Positions 54,056 to 64,000 of a stretch of 64,000 bases of DNA are shown in pieces. The stretch is from Dermatophagoides farinae. Its lineage: Eukaryota > Arthropoda > Arachnida > Sarcoptiformes > Pyroglyphidae. Within the stretch, counting starts at the first letter, position 1. Each line of letters opens with the position of its first letter. Made by a program: the position numbers and the translations under genes. The stretch is from the NCBI RefSeq assembly GCF_024713945.1, contig NC_134682.1:4751001-4815000 (forward strand), read 5' to 3'. The notes below the pieces were generated by a model that made no database searches, was not told the origin of the DNA, and worked only from the letters and a program-made list of their open reading frames with translations.

Positions 54056-54896
54056 CTAATAGCCACCACCACCATATCCACCGCCCATACCGCCACCATA
54101 ACCACCTCCTTGACCACCACCATAACCACCGCCCATACCGCCACCATAACCGCCTCCTTGACCACCACCATATGATTGTCGTGAAACCAAAGTTTCAATT
54201 TCTTCTTGCACGGGTTTAATTTCCTGAGTAATTCGTCGACGTGGTGTAATGATTTCATTGACTTCTTGGTAAACTGGTTTTTTCACTGTATGTTTCAAAA
54301 CATGTGGTTCATCTAAACAAGTGGAAAATTAAATTACCGATAAGCGGAAATTATCAACAATACCACATACCTTGTGAATATGATTCTTGATGGCTGCCTT
54401 TTTGACCTTCATGTTGTTGGTTTACATGCAAATACGATGATTTGGATCGGAAATTCATATAAACTGGAGCAGCATTGGCATTGACTATCGAATTGGAAAT
54501 TGATTAAGAAAATTAATTTTAAACAAATCAAAGAGAAAAAATTCGAAAATAATCATACCATCAACATAGACTGGTTTGCTGTAACCAGATGATGGAACAT
54601 CATATGAACGGATATTGTGATAAGATCGTACAGCTAATGGAATGGATCCGTAGCCGCCACCACCACCATAGCCGCCACCACCACCACCACCACCATAACC
54701 TCCACCACCATAAGCACAGACCAAAGTGGTCAAAGTAGCCAAAACCAAAAGCTATTTAAAAATTGAAATGAAAAGAAAAATTAATGAAACGAATGATATG
54801 ATTTTCAGATGCGTTCAGGTTATCGGATGGTTATGGATCAAAGAAACTCGAGACAAATGGATCATTCAAACGAAAAAAAAATCATACTTTGAACAT
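54056..54896 (-). CDS. CL-6: secreted Gly/Tyr-rich cuticle-type protein
   Basis: Four coding exons on the minus strand: 54,896-54,888 (Met-Phe-Lys), 54,751-54,559, 54,484-54,371 and 54,312-54,056, giving 190 residues, all joins in frame. Signal peptide MFK plus LLVLATLTTLVCA. A short GGGGY part, then a changed core (LAVRSYHNIRSYDVP, VNANAAPVYMNFRSKSS, SQDEPHVLKHTVKKP, EIKPVQEEIETLVSR) and a tail of GGGYGGGMGGGYGGGQ repeats. It has one intron at the CL-1/CL-5 position and an extra phase-1 intron before DEPHVL. Sister of CL-7, which shares both introns and flanks. Confidence 0.85.
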
Positions 54897-54991
54897 TTTT
54901 GTTTGTTATTAAAATGAAAAAAAAAGTGTTGATGATGATTGAAATTTGTTGATTTTTGATGATGATATAAAATGATCGAACGAACTGATCA

Positions 54992-54999
54992 TTTTTATA
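54992..54999 (-). promoter_or_regulatory. TATA box of CL-6
   Basis: TATAAAAA on the minus strand, 96 bp before the CL-6 start codon. Confidence 0.6.
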
Positions 55000-55125
55000 G
55001 TCAAAATCTTAACGTTGTTTATGTGTGTTTTACGTAATTTTCAAAATTTTATAAATAAATAAAAAAAACAAAAACGAAACGATAATTAACGATTCTTAAT
55101 TTGTAATTTGTTTCTGTCTCTATTT

Positions 55126-55157
<32 letters not shown>

Positions 55158-55160
<3 letters not shown>

Positions 55161-55173
55161 CGTGTTGCACGTA
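55158..55173. promoter_or_regulatory. conserved E-box element upstream of CL-6
   Basis: ACACGTGTTGCACGTA, 16 bases identical to 57,551-57,566 upstream of CL-7, with a CACGTG E-box. The surrounding sequence has drifted, so the block may be held by selection. Confidence 0.5.
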
Positions 55174-56356
55174 CTTGATTTTTTTTTTAATTTCTTTGCT
55201 TTGATTATAACACACATGTACATTATGTGTTAAATGATCAGATAATGAAAACGGACATATTTCATAAAAATATATCTAGATCAATCAAGTCTGTGTGACC
55301 AACTGTGTGTGTGTTTTTTTTTTTTTTTTTTTTTTTTTGAAAATCGTGCTCATCTGTGTTTCTTTTGCTAAGAGTCAAATTATTTAAAAAAAAAATTTTT
55401 TTTCTTGTTTCAAGAACACTTTTTTTTCGTCGCAAAAAAAGAGAAACTTTTAAAACTGATGATGATGAAAATCAACAGCAACAGCAACAACAACAAGGTG
55501 ATTAAAAAAAAAATACACCCACACACACACACAATAACATAGTGGATACACCCACCTAAAAAAAAAACACCTGATCGATCCAAATTGAAATCAATTGCGT
55601 ATCAATTATCAAGAAATTCATAATGATCATCATCTTAATTTATGTAATAAATTTGGAGGAAAAAAAACTTCCGAATTTTCTAAATTTAACTTCAATGACA
55701 GAGAAAAAAATTTTATTTTTTATTTTTAAAACATTTCGTTTTTTTTCTTCACAGATTCAAGATGAAACAAATTTTTATTTTTTTCGTGTCCTTTCAAACA
55801 TGACTATAATTAAAACGAAATGAAATCGTATCAGCAAGATTTTATCTTATCACCATAATGTGAACGATGTAAATGTTTATCATTCCGTTGGTCATAATAT
55901 CTTGTATGATGATGACCATGAAAAATGTTTCTTTTTTTCTCACATTTTTTTTGTTTTGTTTGCATAACACACACACACACACACAAGTGTAGATTTTCAC
56001 AATCTTCAAACACTTGATAGGAAACGATAATGACTATTTCGACATTCAAATTTCAAATTTGATAATAATCAATTATTTTTTATTAAATTGGAGAAAACAT
56101 ACACACAGACACTTGTATTGAACAGTGAGTGTGAAAAAGAAAAATCAATTACATAAAATAAATAGAAAAAAAGGGGGTAAAATAAATAATGATAAGGGGG
56201 CTGGAAAAAATTCTTGGCCCACCAGAAATTGTTGAGATAAATAATTGATTCACAAAGACATCCAAATCACGTTTTTTGTTTTTTTGGTTTCGGATTTTTT
56301 TTTCAAAAAAAAAAAAACTACAGCTACCACTTTGAATGGTCAACTACAATTAATAT

Positions 56357-57216
56357 CTAATAGCCACCACCGTAACCACCGCCCATACCGCCACCATAAC
56401 CACCACCCATACCGCCGCCATATCCGCCTCCACCACCATATGATTTTCGTGCAACCAAAGTTTCAATTTCTTCTTGTACTGGTTTAATTTCCTGTGTAAT
56501 TCGTCGATATGGTGTAATGATTTCATTGACTTCTTGGTAAACTGGTTTTTTCACTGTGTGTTTCAAGACATGTGGTTCATCTGAAAAAGTGGAAAATTGA
56601 ATTACCGATAATCGGAAATTATCAACAATACCACATACCTTGTGAATATGATTCTTGGTAGCTGCCTTTTTGACCTTCATGTTGTTGGTTCACATGCAAG
56701 TACGATGATTTGGATCGGAAATTCATGTAGATTGGTACGGCATTGGCATCAACTAATTTTTTTGAGTTAAAAATCAAAATTCAATTTAAATTCAGATTTT
56801 ATGTTTCATGAAAATGAATGTCGTAGAAAAAATTCATACCATCAACATAGACTGGTTTGCTGTAACCATATGATGGAACATCATATGAACGGATATTGTG
56901 ATAAGATCGTACAGCTAATGGAATGGCCCCGTAGCCGCCACCACCACCATAGCCACCACCCATTCCACCATAACCATAAGAATGGGCCAAAGTAGCCAAA
57001 GCAGCAATAACCAAAAGCTAATGAATGGATTCACGATTGATGGAGGTGTGTGTGTGTGTGTGGAGGGTAAAAGATGAAAAAAAAACAATAGAAAGAAAAA
57101 AATCAATATAATTGATTGATTGAATACACGATTCAGACGGTCAAATCCGGATGACAAAATTCGGAAAAAATGACACGAAAAACAAAACAAACAAAAAAAA
57201 ATCATACTTTGAACAT
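56357..57216 (-). CDS. CL-7: secreted Gly/Tyr-rich cuticle-type protein
   Basis: Four coding exons on the minus strand: 57,216-57,208 (Met-Phe-Lys), 57,017-56,840, 56,752-56,639 and 56,580-56,357, giving 174 residues, the shortest of the family. Signal peptide MFK plus LLVIAALATLAHS. Core: LAVRSYHNIRSYDVP, VDANAVPIYMNFRSKSS, SQDEPHVLKHTVKKP, EIKPVQEEIETLVAR; the tail is GGGYGGGM repeats. Exon 3 is 114 bp in both CL-6 and CL-7. The pair lie 2.3 kb apart in the same orientation and share 3' flank, introns and upstream element, so they arose by a recent tandem duplication. Confidence 0.85.
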
Positions 57217-57333
57217 TTTTTTGTTTGTTGGTTTGCTTGTTTTTTCAAAGAAAAACTGGATGCAAATTGTTTGCTGTATGTTTGATGGATGGATGAATGT
57301 GCGTTTGATACAAATGATGGAACAAACTGCTCA

Positions 57334-57341
57334 TTTTTATA
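57334..57341 (-). promoter_or_regulatory. TATA box of CL-7
   Basis: TATAAAAA on the minus strand, 118 bp before the CL-7 start codon. Confidence 0.6.
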
Positions 57342-57550
57342 GCCGAAAAAGTGAACAAAATAATAATAATAATAAATAATACTGTCGCTGTTGTTGTTTT
57401 CTGATAATAATTGAAATTAATAACAAAAATAACGATTCGTAATTTGTAATCCTGCTATGTTTAGCTCAAAGTTAGGCCCCATTCACTTTTGCTTTTTGCT
57501 TTTGGTGTGTGTGTGTTTGTGTGGACTGTGTGACTGCCCATTTGTGTTGC

Positions 57551-57566
57551 ACACGTGTTGCACGTA
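57551..57566. promoter_or_regulatory. conserved E-box element upstream of CL-7
   Basis: ACACGTGTTGCACGTA, identical to the element upstream of CL-6. Confidence 0.5.
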
Positions 57567-58784
57567 TTGTGTATTTGTGCTTGGAACATTTCCACCACAC
57601 ACACACACACACACACATAGATGTATTGTACAATGATGGAAAAAAATTTAGAAAATAAAACGGACATTATTACATAAATATATCTGGATTAAATGAATGG
57701 ATGGATGCGTGGACAAAACAAATGAAACGATGATGATGATGAAAAAAAAATGGAACAGATTGACCAACCATTATCATCATTATCATCAACAATCATGAAA
57801 AAAAAAATTTTTTTTTTAAGTCGTAGATCTATTTTTTTCTTCTTCTTTCTGTTGAATAATTTGTCAATTGATAAGTTATGGAAAAAATTTTCAAGTTTTT
57901 TCTTTTTGCTTCATTCTCTGTTTTTGACAAAAAACAGAGACATAAAGAAAAATCCATTACCACCTACACGTTGGCCAACACCAAAAACAAATAAAACAGA
58001 TCCGATCTGCGATCCAAAAAAAAAAATCAATCAATCAATCAATCAGATTAATATTTTCGAAACAACGAACAAAAAATATTAATACCGAAAAATTGAATGT
58101 TGAATATCAAAAATTTTGTTTTTTCTTTTCGGTTCGGGTTATGCAATTATTTTTCGTGATTTGTAATTACTTCTTTCCATCATTTTTTTTTTCTTCGTTG
58201 TTATGGTGGTCATTGATCATCATCATCATCATCATCATCATTATCTTTAATTCACGAAAAGTGATAGTTTTCTTATTCATCATCTTCTTCTTTTCATTGT
58301 CGTTTATTTTTGTTCGTTTCTTCTTCTTTAATTTCAAAGAAGACTTATAATGTCATCCATGTGTGTGTAAAAATTATTCACGTGTTTGTTCCATTTATTT
58401 TTATTTTTATTTTTTCATTTCATTTCATCGTCGGATGATGATGATCCAATAATGATGATGATGATGATGCTAAACTTGATATGTTTTTATTTTCATCCAC
58501 ACGCACAACAAAATAAAAACATTAATCCAGTGTGTATCCTTGAAAAGCAAAAAAAAAAAAATTTGCTCCTTGGGAACATAGTTAGAGATAAAGATGGAAA
58601 AACACGTTACAAATTGGATTTGGACAAACAAAAAAAAAAATCTTCATGGCCATTTTGTTGTTGAAAAATCAAAAATCAATTTTTTTTTCTTCTATCGATT
58701 CACATAATCACAAGGGGGCAATTTTGTTGAAAATTCGGTTCAATTGGCAATCCATTTTCTATTCATCGATGATTGTTGAATTGA

Positions 58785-58853
58785 TCAAGCCAAGTGTGGA
58801 ATGTGTGGATGTTTAGGTGCCCTAATAGCAGTGTGGATCAAGGACTCAACGCT
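58785..58853 (-). other. candidate terminal coding exon on the minus strand
   Basis: On the minus strand, after CAAG, 22 codons read SVESLIHTAIRAPKHPHIPH plus Leu-Ala and a TGA stop. The codons look protein-like against a low-complexity background. The preceding sequence is a (TG)n tract, a poor acceptor, and no partner exon is visible, so this may be chance. Confidence 0.18.
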
Positions 58854-60196
58854 CTTGCACATACACACACACACACACACACCACCCAGCCAATGGAGAG
58901 AAAAAGATCTTGAAATAGATGAATGAATGAAAAAATTATACATTAATTTCAAATAACTACTAAATCAATCGATTGATCGGAAAACCAATGAAAAAAAAAT
59001 TTGATCTACGAAAGAATAAAATTTAAATATTTTATGATGATTTGAAAAAAAGCAGCAGCTAAAAGTCTTTCATCATTATTATGTAACTAGATGGATAGAT
59101 AAATTGACCGGTCTGTGTGAAGTAGAAAAAAAACAATTTTTTTTGTTGACCGATTTATTTATTTTCAGATTTCAAATTTCAGATTGAAAAAAAATACTGT
59201 GTGTATGCGGCAATGTGAGAGAAAAATGAAAAGCGTGCCCGATCAAATGATTGAGAGAAATTTGATGAAAAAAAAAATAAATGTCTAAAATTGAATTTTT
59301 TTTTTCTTGTTGTGGCCATAATTCTCTTCAATTAGCCAACAATTTAATAATGGGATAATCAATCGATTTTTGATCGATTATAATCATTATTTATTGGATA
59401 TTGGATCGATTGATTTGTGGATTCTCATGCACGAGAACAGAAAGAAAATTGAGCTTATTCTTGGATTATGAATGTATATGTAATGTAATGAAATGACACA
59501 AATGACAAAATTAGTAGTAAGAAGAAAAAAAATTGATTTCCATGATGATTATGTAACTGGCGTTTTTTTTTTGCTTTTCACTGATCATGAAATGAATAAA
59601 AAAAAATTTTTGTGTGTGTGTTTGTTTGTAGTAATAGTAAATAACATTCGTTTTCATTTCATTTTCATTCAATATCGATCGATAGATGATCGTCGTTTTC
59701 TTCATTAAATGTTTTCATAGATTATCATGAAACATCAATTGCTGCTGCACAATCATTATCATTATCGCTATCAGCCATTTTTTTTTTTTTTTTTGAATGC
59801 ATACACAACAGTGACAAACACCTTTAGGGGATAAAATTTACAAACGGTTGAGATATACAAACACAAACGATCCATTTATATATTATTTCGCACAAAGAGC
59901 TTATATATTTTCTAGGGGGGAAAAATCGTGCAAAACAAAATAATTTTGTGTGTGTATGTGTGTATGCATGTATGGAAAAATCCCTTCATTGAATTTGTTT
60001 GAGATAACGAAGCAACGGGGACATTTGATTTTTTATTATTATTATTATTTGTCATTCATAAATGCGACATTAAATGTGCGACACATAAGATATCCACTTC
60101 CTAAAGCCAAAATGAAAAATTTTGTTTCAAAATTTGTTTGAGAATCGATTCAAAACGACGACAACAACAACGATAATAACAACAGGTACATGGTTT

Positions 60197-60220
60197 CATT
60201 CCATGCCATGCCATGGAATG
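60197..60220. repeat. inverted CATTCCATG pair
   Basis: CATTCCATG (60,197-60,205) and its exact reverse complement (60,212-60,220) with a 6-bp centre. Each arm contains CATTCCA, the core bound by TEAD/Scalloped factors; binding is inferred. Confidence 0.3.
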
Positions 60221-61069
60221 TGTGTGCATGTGTGTGTATGACTAAATTGATCAATTTATTTTCGGCCATTTAATTATCATTTTTATCTCCATTTCAAGAT
60301 TATAATCACTTTTTTCAATCTCATTCTGTCTCTTTTTTTTCACTGTTTACATTTGGTCGATTTTGAGTTTTAATTTTCACTTTTTCATTACGATAGACAA
60401 AAAAAATGGTTTCCAATTTACGAATGGTCATTAAGATGAGTGGAAAAAATTTTTGACGACGATGATGACGAATATTTACGTGTGTAGAAATTTTTTTATT
60501 TTTGGACAAATTTTTTTTTCGTCAAAAAAATGAAATGAAATGAAATGGATTAAAAAAAAATGTCATGTCATTGAATAGGACGATGACAGGATAGAATGGA
60601 TGGATGGAACAACAACAACAATTTCGACAACACAACGTCCGTGTTGATATTCATTGAATCCATTTTTTTTTTTTTTTTTGTTAATGATGGTGAATCATGT
60701 TGTATAATCATAAAGATTCGAATTTCGATGACCTTGGTTGTTTTGTTTTTTTTAATGGTGTTAAAATTGTTCATTTTCAAACAAAACAAAAAAAAACAAA
60801 AAAACACAATGCATGATCATCATCACCATTGTTATTGACTTGATTTTTTTTCACTGATGATGATGATCAAAAGTGATTTGGATTTTGATGACCGATGTTT
60901 TTCTTGATTTTATCATTACCATTACCATTATTATTATTATTATTATTGAACATCTTTATATAGAGAATAAACACCTGCAACAATTTTGGATCTCGACAAA
61001 TTAAACAAAAAAAAACGAACGAAATCATCATCAGGACTAAAAATAAATTTAATTTTTTTTAACACTAGT

Positions 61070-61079
61070 AACGCCATCT
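61070..61079 (-). promoter_or_regulatory. AGATGGCGTT motif (CTCF-like), copy 5
   Basis: Minus-strand AGATGGCGTT, 120 bp beyond the 3' end of the ABC transporter gene. Confidence 0.35.
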
Positions 61080-61198
61080 TTCGATCGTTTCTATTACATA
61101 ACATTAAACAAAACAAATCAGATAATAAAAAACACAATCAATCATCATCTCATTCGTCTCTTTTTTTTTATTTAGTACAAAATGGATAATTATCATTT

Positions 61199-63941
61199 TT
61201 ATATGGCAAATTGTTTGATTGTAAATTCATGATGGCAACCAAGACCAGGTATGATTACATTTAATGGTCGTAATGTTTGATGATGATTCAAAATTTTTTC
61301 AGCACGATTTCGCCGTGATTGAAATGGATTTACTTTCACAATCAATGCCAATAATGCCAATGTTTGAAATAACAGGACATTCATAATTAACATCAATATT
61401 GAATGATTCAGATCATCATCTACAATATGATAACGATAAAGAATTGCTTGAATTTCTTTCGAACGACAACGATCAAAACCATATTGCAAGATTAATGTAC
61501 CACGATTTAGAAAACGTAATGGAACAAAATTGGATAAGATTTGATAACTGTAATGTAAATCATCAATGGGTGCATTTCCATCGGATAGAAGAAACCATAT
61601 TATTGAAATGACAGACATTGTAACGATAATGACGGCAAAACTATTTGCAGCAACAATTACCAGTAAATAACCAATACTTTGCATTGGAATCACGGCCAAA
61701 ATGAATAACAACGTGTACCAATAAAAAATCCCTGGCCGTACGATTTCATAGATATTGATCGTGTAGACAAAACCAATGGTCGTTATTAATAATGGTATCC
61801 ATTCAATAACCATCCTGGTTAGATAGAATGTACCACTACTGTACCAACCTGTGTGAATGAATGAATAAATTAATTATTAATTGAAATTTAGTTATAATAA
61901 CTACTAATTTACTACTAACCATTTCGATGTTCATTTGAAAAATATCGTAATTCAGATAATAATAATATTGTACATTGTAGAAATATCAATGAAACAAAAA
62001 AAGTATTTGCTGAAATAATGTACATGAAATTTTGTTCCAAATCATCATCTTTCTGGCGTTCTACTTCGGTTCGATTGCAAGTATTATTATAGGATTCTTC
62101 CCAATTCACACAACCACTTGTCAGTGCAATATTTGTGTTGATTTTCATTACTAACGATGGACCTTGTATAATAATAAGAATTATAAATGCCGTAAACGAT
62201 ATCCATTTATGTCCACGAATATAGGCCATATATCGTAATAACAATATCCAACATGATCTTAATGAAAATCGGATACGATTCGTTGGAATACCATCGATAA
62301 CTTTTTGTGTATCTTGCATTGATTCCATTTTGTTTTGTTGATTTGTAATTTCCATCGCTGTTGCATGTTGAGCTAGTTTTTCAACTATCGGATCTGTGTA
62401 ATTCAAACAAGAATATCGTATAAGTTGTTCGATGGGAAATAAGTTGTTTTCTTCCATGATTCTCGTTTCATTGATATCGGGAATTTGCATGAGAAATTGT
62501 CGTATATTTGACGGTGGACCCGAATAAACACACACACCACCTTTAGCGAGCACATAAAGTTGATCAAACATCATCAACACTTGAATGTTTGGTTGATGAA
62601 TACTAGCAATGATGGTCAGATTATGTGCACGTGCAAGTTTAGCCAAATAAGCTACAACAACTTCAGCTGAATTACTATCCAATCCACTGGTTGGTTCATC
62701 GATGCAAATCAAATTTGGCATTCTTTGGCTAGTTAATTCTAAACCCAATGCCAGTCGTTTACGTTCACCACCTGAACATTTTTGTACATAAGTATCAGCT
62801 ATATCTGCGATGCCTAATTCATTCAACATATTTCTTGCAATACTTTCATGATTTAAATTGGATTCTTCGGATGAATTTTTCAATCTTGATGCATATATAA
62901 GACTTTGTAGCGCTGTTAAACCAGGCATCAGATGTCCAGAAACTTCTTGCGTCAAATAACATACACGTGTTGGACAATATTTTGTGAGATAAAATTCACT
63001 TTCTTCACTCAATCGCGTTTTCATTTGTCCATTTAAAACTTTCAATAATGATGTCTTGCCAGCACCCGATGGACCCATCAATGCATTCAATGAACCGAAA
63101 CGAAAGTGACCATTTAAATTTTTCAGGATTAATTTCGATCCTTGATCAATATTATTGGCTGAACGTATTTCATATATTGATGAGGATGCAAACAGATTGA
63201 TTGAACGCCATGCAATCATAATTTTATTGCGTGTAAAATTTTCAAATTCAATTTCTTTACCAATTTTTGTACGATTTATTTGTGTTAAATCAATATTTTC
63301 CATTTTGGCATTTTCATCATAATCGATTGGCAATAATTCATCGTTTGTCGTGGTCTGAGGCAATTGTTTTTTGCCACGTTTATAATAGAAAGAAAATTTC
63401 CACCAAAGTATCAAAGCAGTAATCAATCGTATAATAAGAATATTCAAGAAAACTCCAGCAGATTCACTGAATATTTGATCTTGATCAATATCGTTATCGA
63501 CTAATATATATGAACGTTCCGTTTCAGGATCACAACGATGAAATGAATAAAATGAATATAAAAAACCATTAAAAATATAACGATTTTTAACAATTTTTAT
63601 CATTGTTTGCCATATAGGATCATTCAATTGTTCAGATTTGAAAATCATACCAATAAATATATGAAATGTTTGTGAAACAATCAATCCTAATATAACGGCA
63701 ATTTCCAAATAACGGGTGAATATGATGCCAAGTAGAAAACCACAACTTTGATTATATATGATGATTAACCATGTAAAATAAACATAATAACTAAATCGTT
63801 GCCAGTCAATGCGATATTGATCAATATATAAATGATTTACAGTGAAATAATTGAATATTGTAAGGAAAATGGCTACCAATGTAAATTCAAACAATCGTAC
63901 AAGATTGAATGATAGATAAAAGGCAACCAAACTATACCATT
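61199..63941 (-). CDS. ABCG-type transporter, 3' part of a full-size protein (cut by window edge)
   Basis: Two exons on the minus strand, 63,941-61,920 and 61,848-61,199, joined in phase 1; the gene continues upstream past the right edge (acceptor at 63,942-63,943). The first exon begins inside a membrane domain: its WYSLVAFYLSFNLVRLFEF start matches GWYSSGTFYLTRMVIEW at the same place in the second membrane domain, and both domains end with a YGFDRC/FYSFHRC-type segment. A complete nucleotide-binding domain follows: Walker A GPSGAGKT (about 63,075), signature CSGGERKR, Walker B LICIDEPTSGLD, H-loop IASIHQPN. The second membrane domain ends at 61,199. ABCG proteins move lipids, sterols or xenobiotics across membranes; the substrate here is unknown. 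The order TMD-NBD-TMD in one frame implies a full-size transporter, unlike the usual animal half-transporter. Confidence 0.88.
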
Positions 63942-64000
63942 CTATTTATTGTTAAAATGTAAAATTAAATTAAATCACAGGCAAAAATACAATTAAACTT

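Larger units (their letters stand above)
54897..56356. other. gene-free stretch, CL-6 to CL-7
   Basis: The left part is the CL-6 promoter (TATA near 54,995; E-box element at 55,158-55,173) and a (CA)n tract at 55,130-55,156. The middle is low-complexity DNA with long T runs and weak open frames. The right end is the 3' flank of CL-7. No other gene. Confidence 0.5.
57217..61198. other. 4-kb gene-poor stretch, CL-7 to the ABC transporter gene
   Basis: The CL-7 promoter is at the left. The rest is low-complexity DNA with (CA)n (57,596-57,617; 58,863-58,881), (CAT)n (58,217-58,239) and long A/T runs. Items listed apart: a weak terminal-exon candidate (58,785-58,853), an inverted CATTCCATG pair (60,197-60,220) and a CTCF-like motif (61,070). 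No convincing gene. Confidence 0.5.

Noticed and set aside
1-64000. tRNA, rRNA, CRISPR arrays and bacterial-type operons
   Set aside because: I scanned for tRNA-like arms, rRNA-like GC-rich blocks and regular spacer repeats and saw none; the introns, TATA boxes and gene types are eukaryotic.

Overview
The window looks like nuclear DNA of a small, compact arthropod genome, most likely an acariform (astigmatid, dust-mite-like) mite. The evidence is the strong AT bias, gene-free DNA packed with A/T homopolymers and (CAT)n, (CA)n and (CAA)n microsatellites, introns of only about 55-110 bp, many single-exon genes, and glycine-rich secreted proteins of a cuticle type. The species is inferred, not proven.

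Layout. At 1-950 lies a fossil fragment of a Ty3/mdg4-type retrotransposon. At 1.4-11.4 kb six single-exon, multi-pass membrane protein genes (TM-1 to TM-6) sit in tandem on the minus strand, with one clear pseudogene between TM-2 and TM-3; TM-7 (17.2 kb, plus) and TM-8 (29.4 kb, minus) are outlying members. I read them as a divergent gustatory-receptor-like family. A single-exon, JNK-like but degenerate kinase gene lies at 12.1-13.5 kb. At 14,940-17,068 is a non-autonomous hAT transposon with a perfect 8-bp target duplication and two internal tandem arrays in opposite orientation, so the element can fold back on itself.

From 23.8 to 57.2 kb seven genes (CL-1 to CL-7) encode secreted Gly/Tyr- or Ala/Val-rich proteins that share one conserved core. 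Each starts with a 9-nt coding exon (Met-Phe-Lys) and has a TATA box. Among them lie a five-finger C2H2 zinc-finger gene (28.4 kb), a three-exon fatty acyl-CoA reductase gene (33.5 kb), and a pair of duplicated single-pass membrane protein genes, Tail-A and Tail-B (47.1-53.5 kb). Tail-A and Tail-B have nearly identical ectodomains and transmembrane helices but unrelated repeat-built cytoplasmic tails; Tail-B also carries five tandem, symmetric cassette exons. At the right edge (61.2-64 kb) is the 3' part of an ABCG transporter whose exon structure implies a full-size NBD-TMD-NBD-TMD protein.

How it fits together: cuticle-type structural proteins and a fatty acyl-CoA reductase (fatty alcohols for surface lipids) suggest an exoskeleton theme, and the TM family suggests chemosensation. 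No operon logic applies. The large gene-poor stretches (18.6-23.7, 30.9-33.4, 37.2-41.4, 42.5-45.6 and 57.3-61.2 kb) hold mainly low-complexity DNA, a few candidate regulatory motifs and two weak candidate terminal exons. All homology statements are from reading the sequence; no database search was run.
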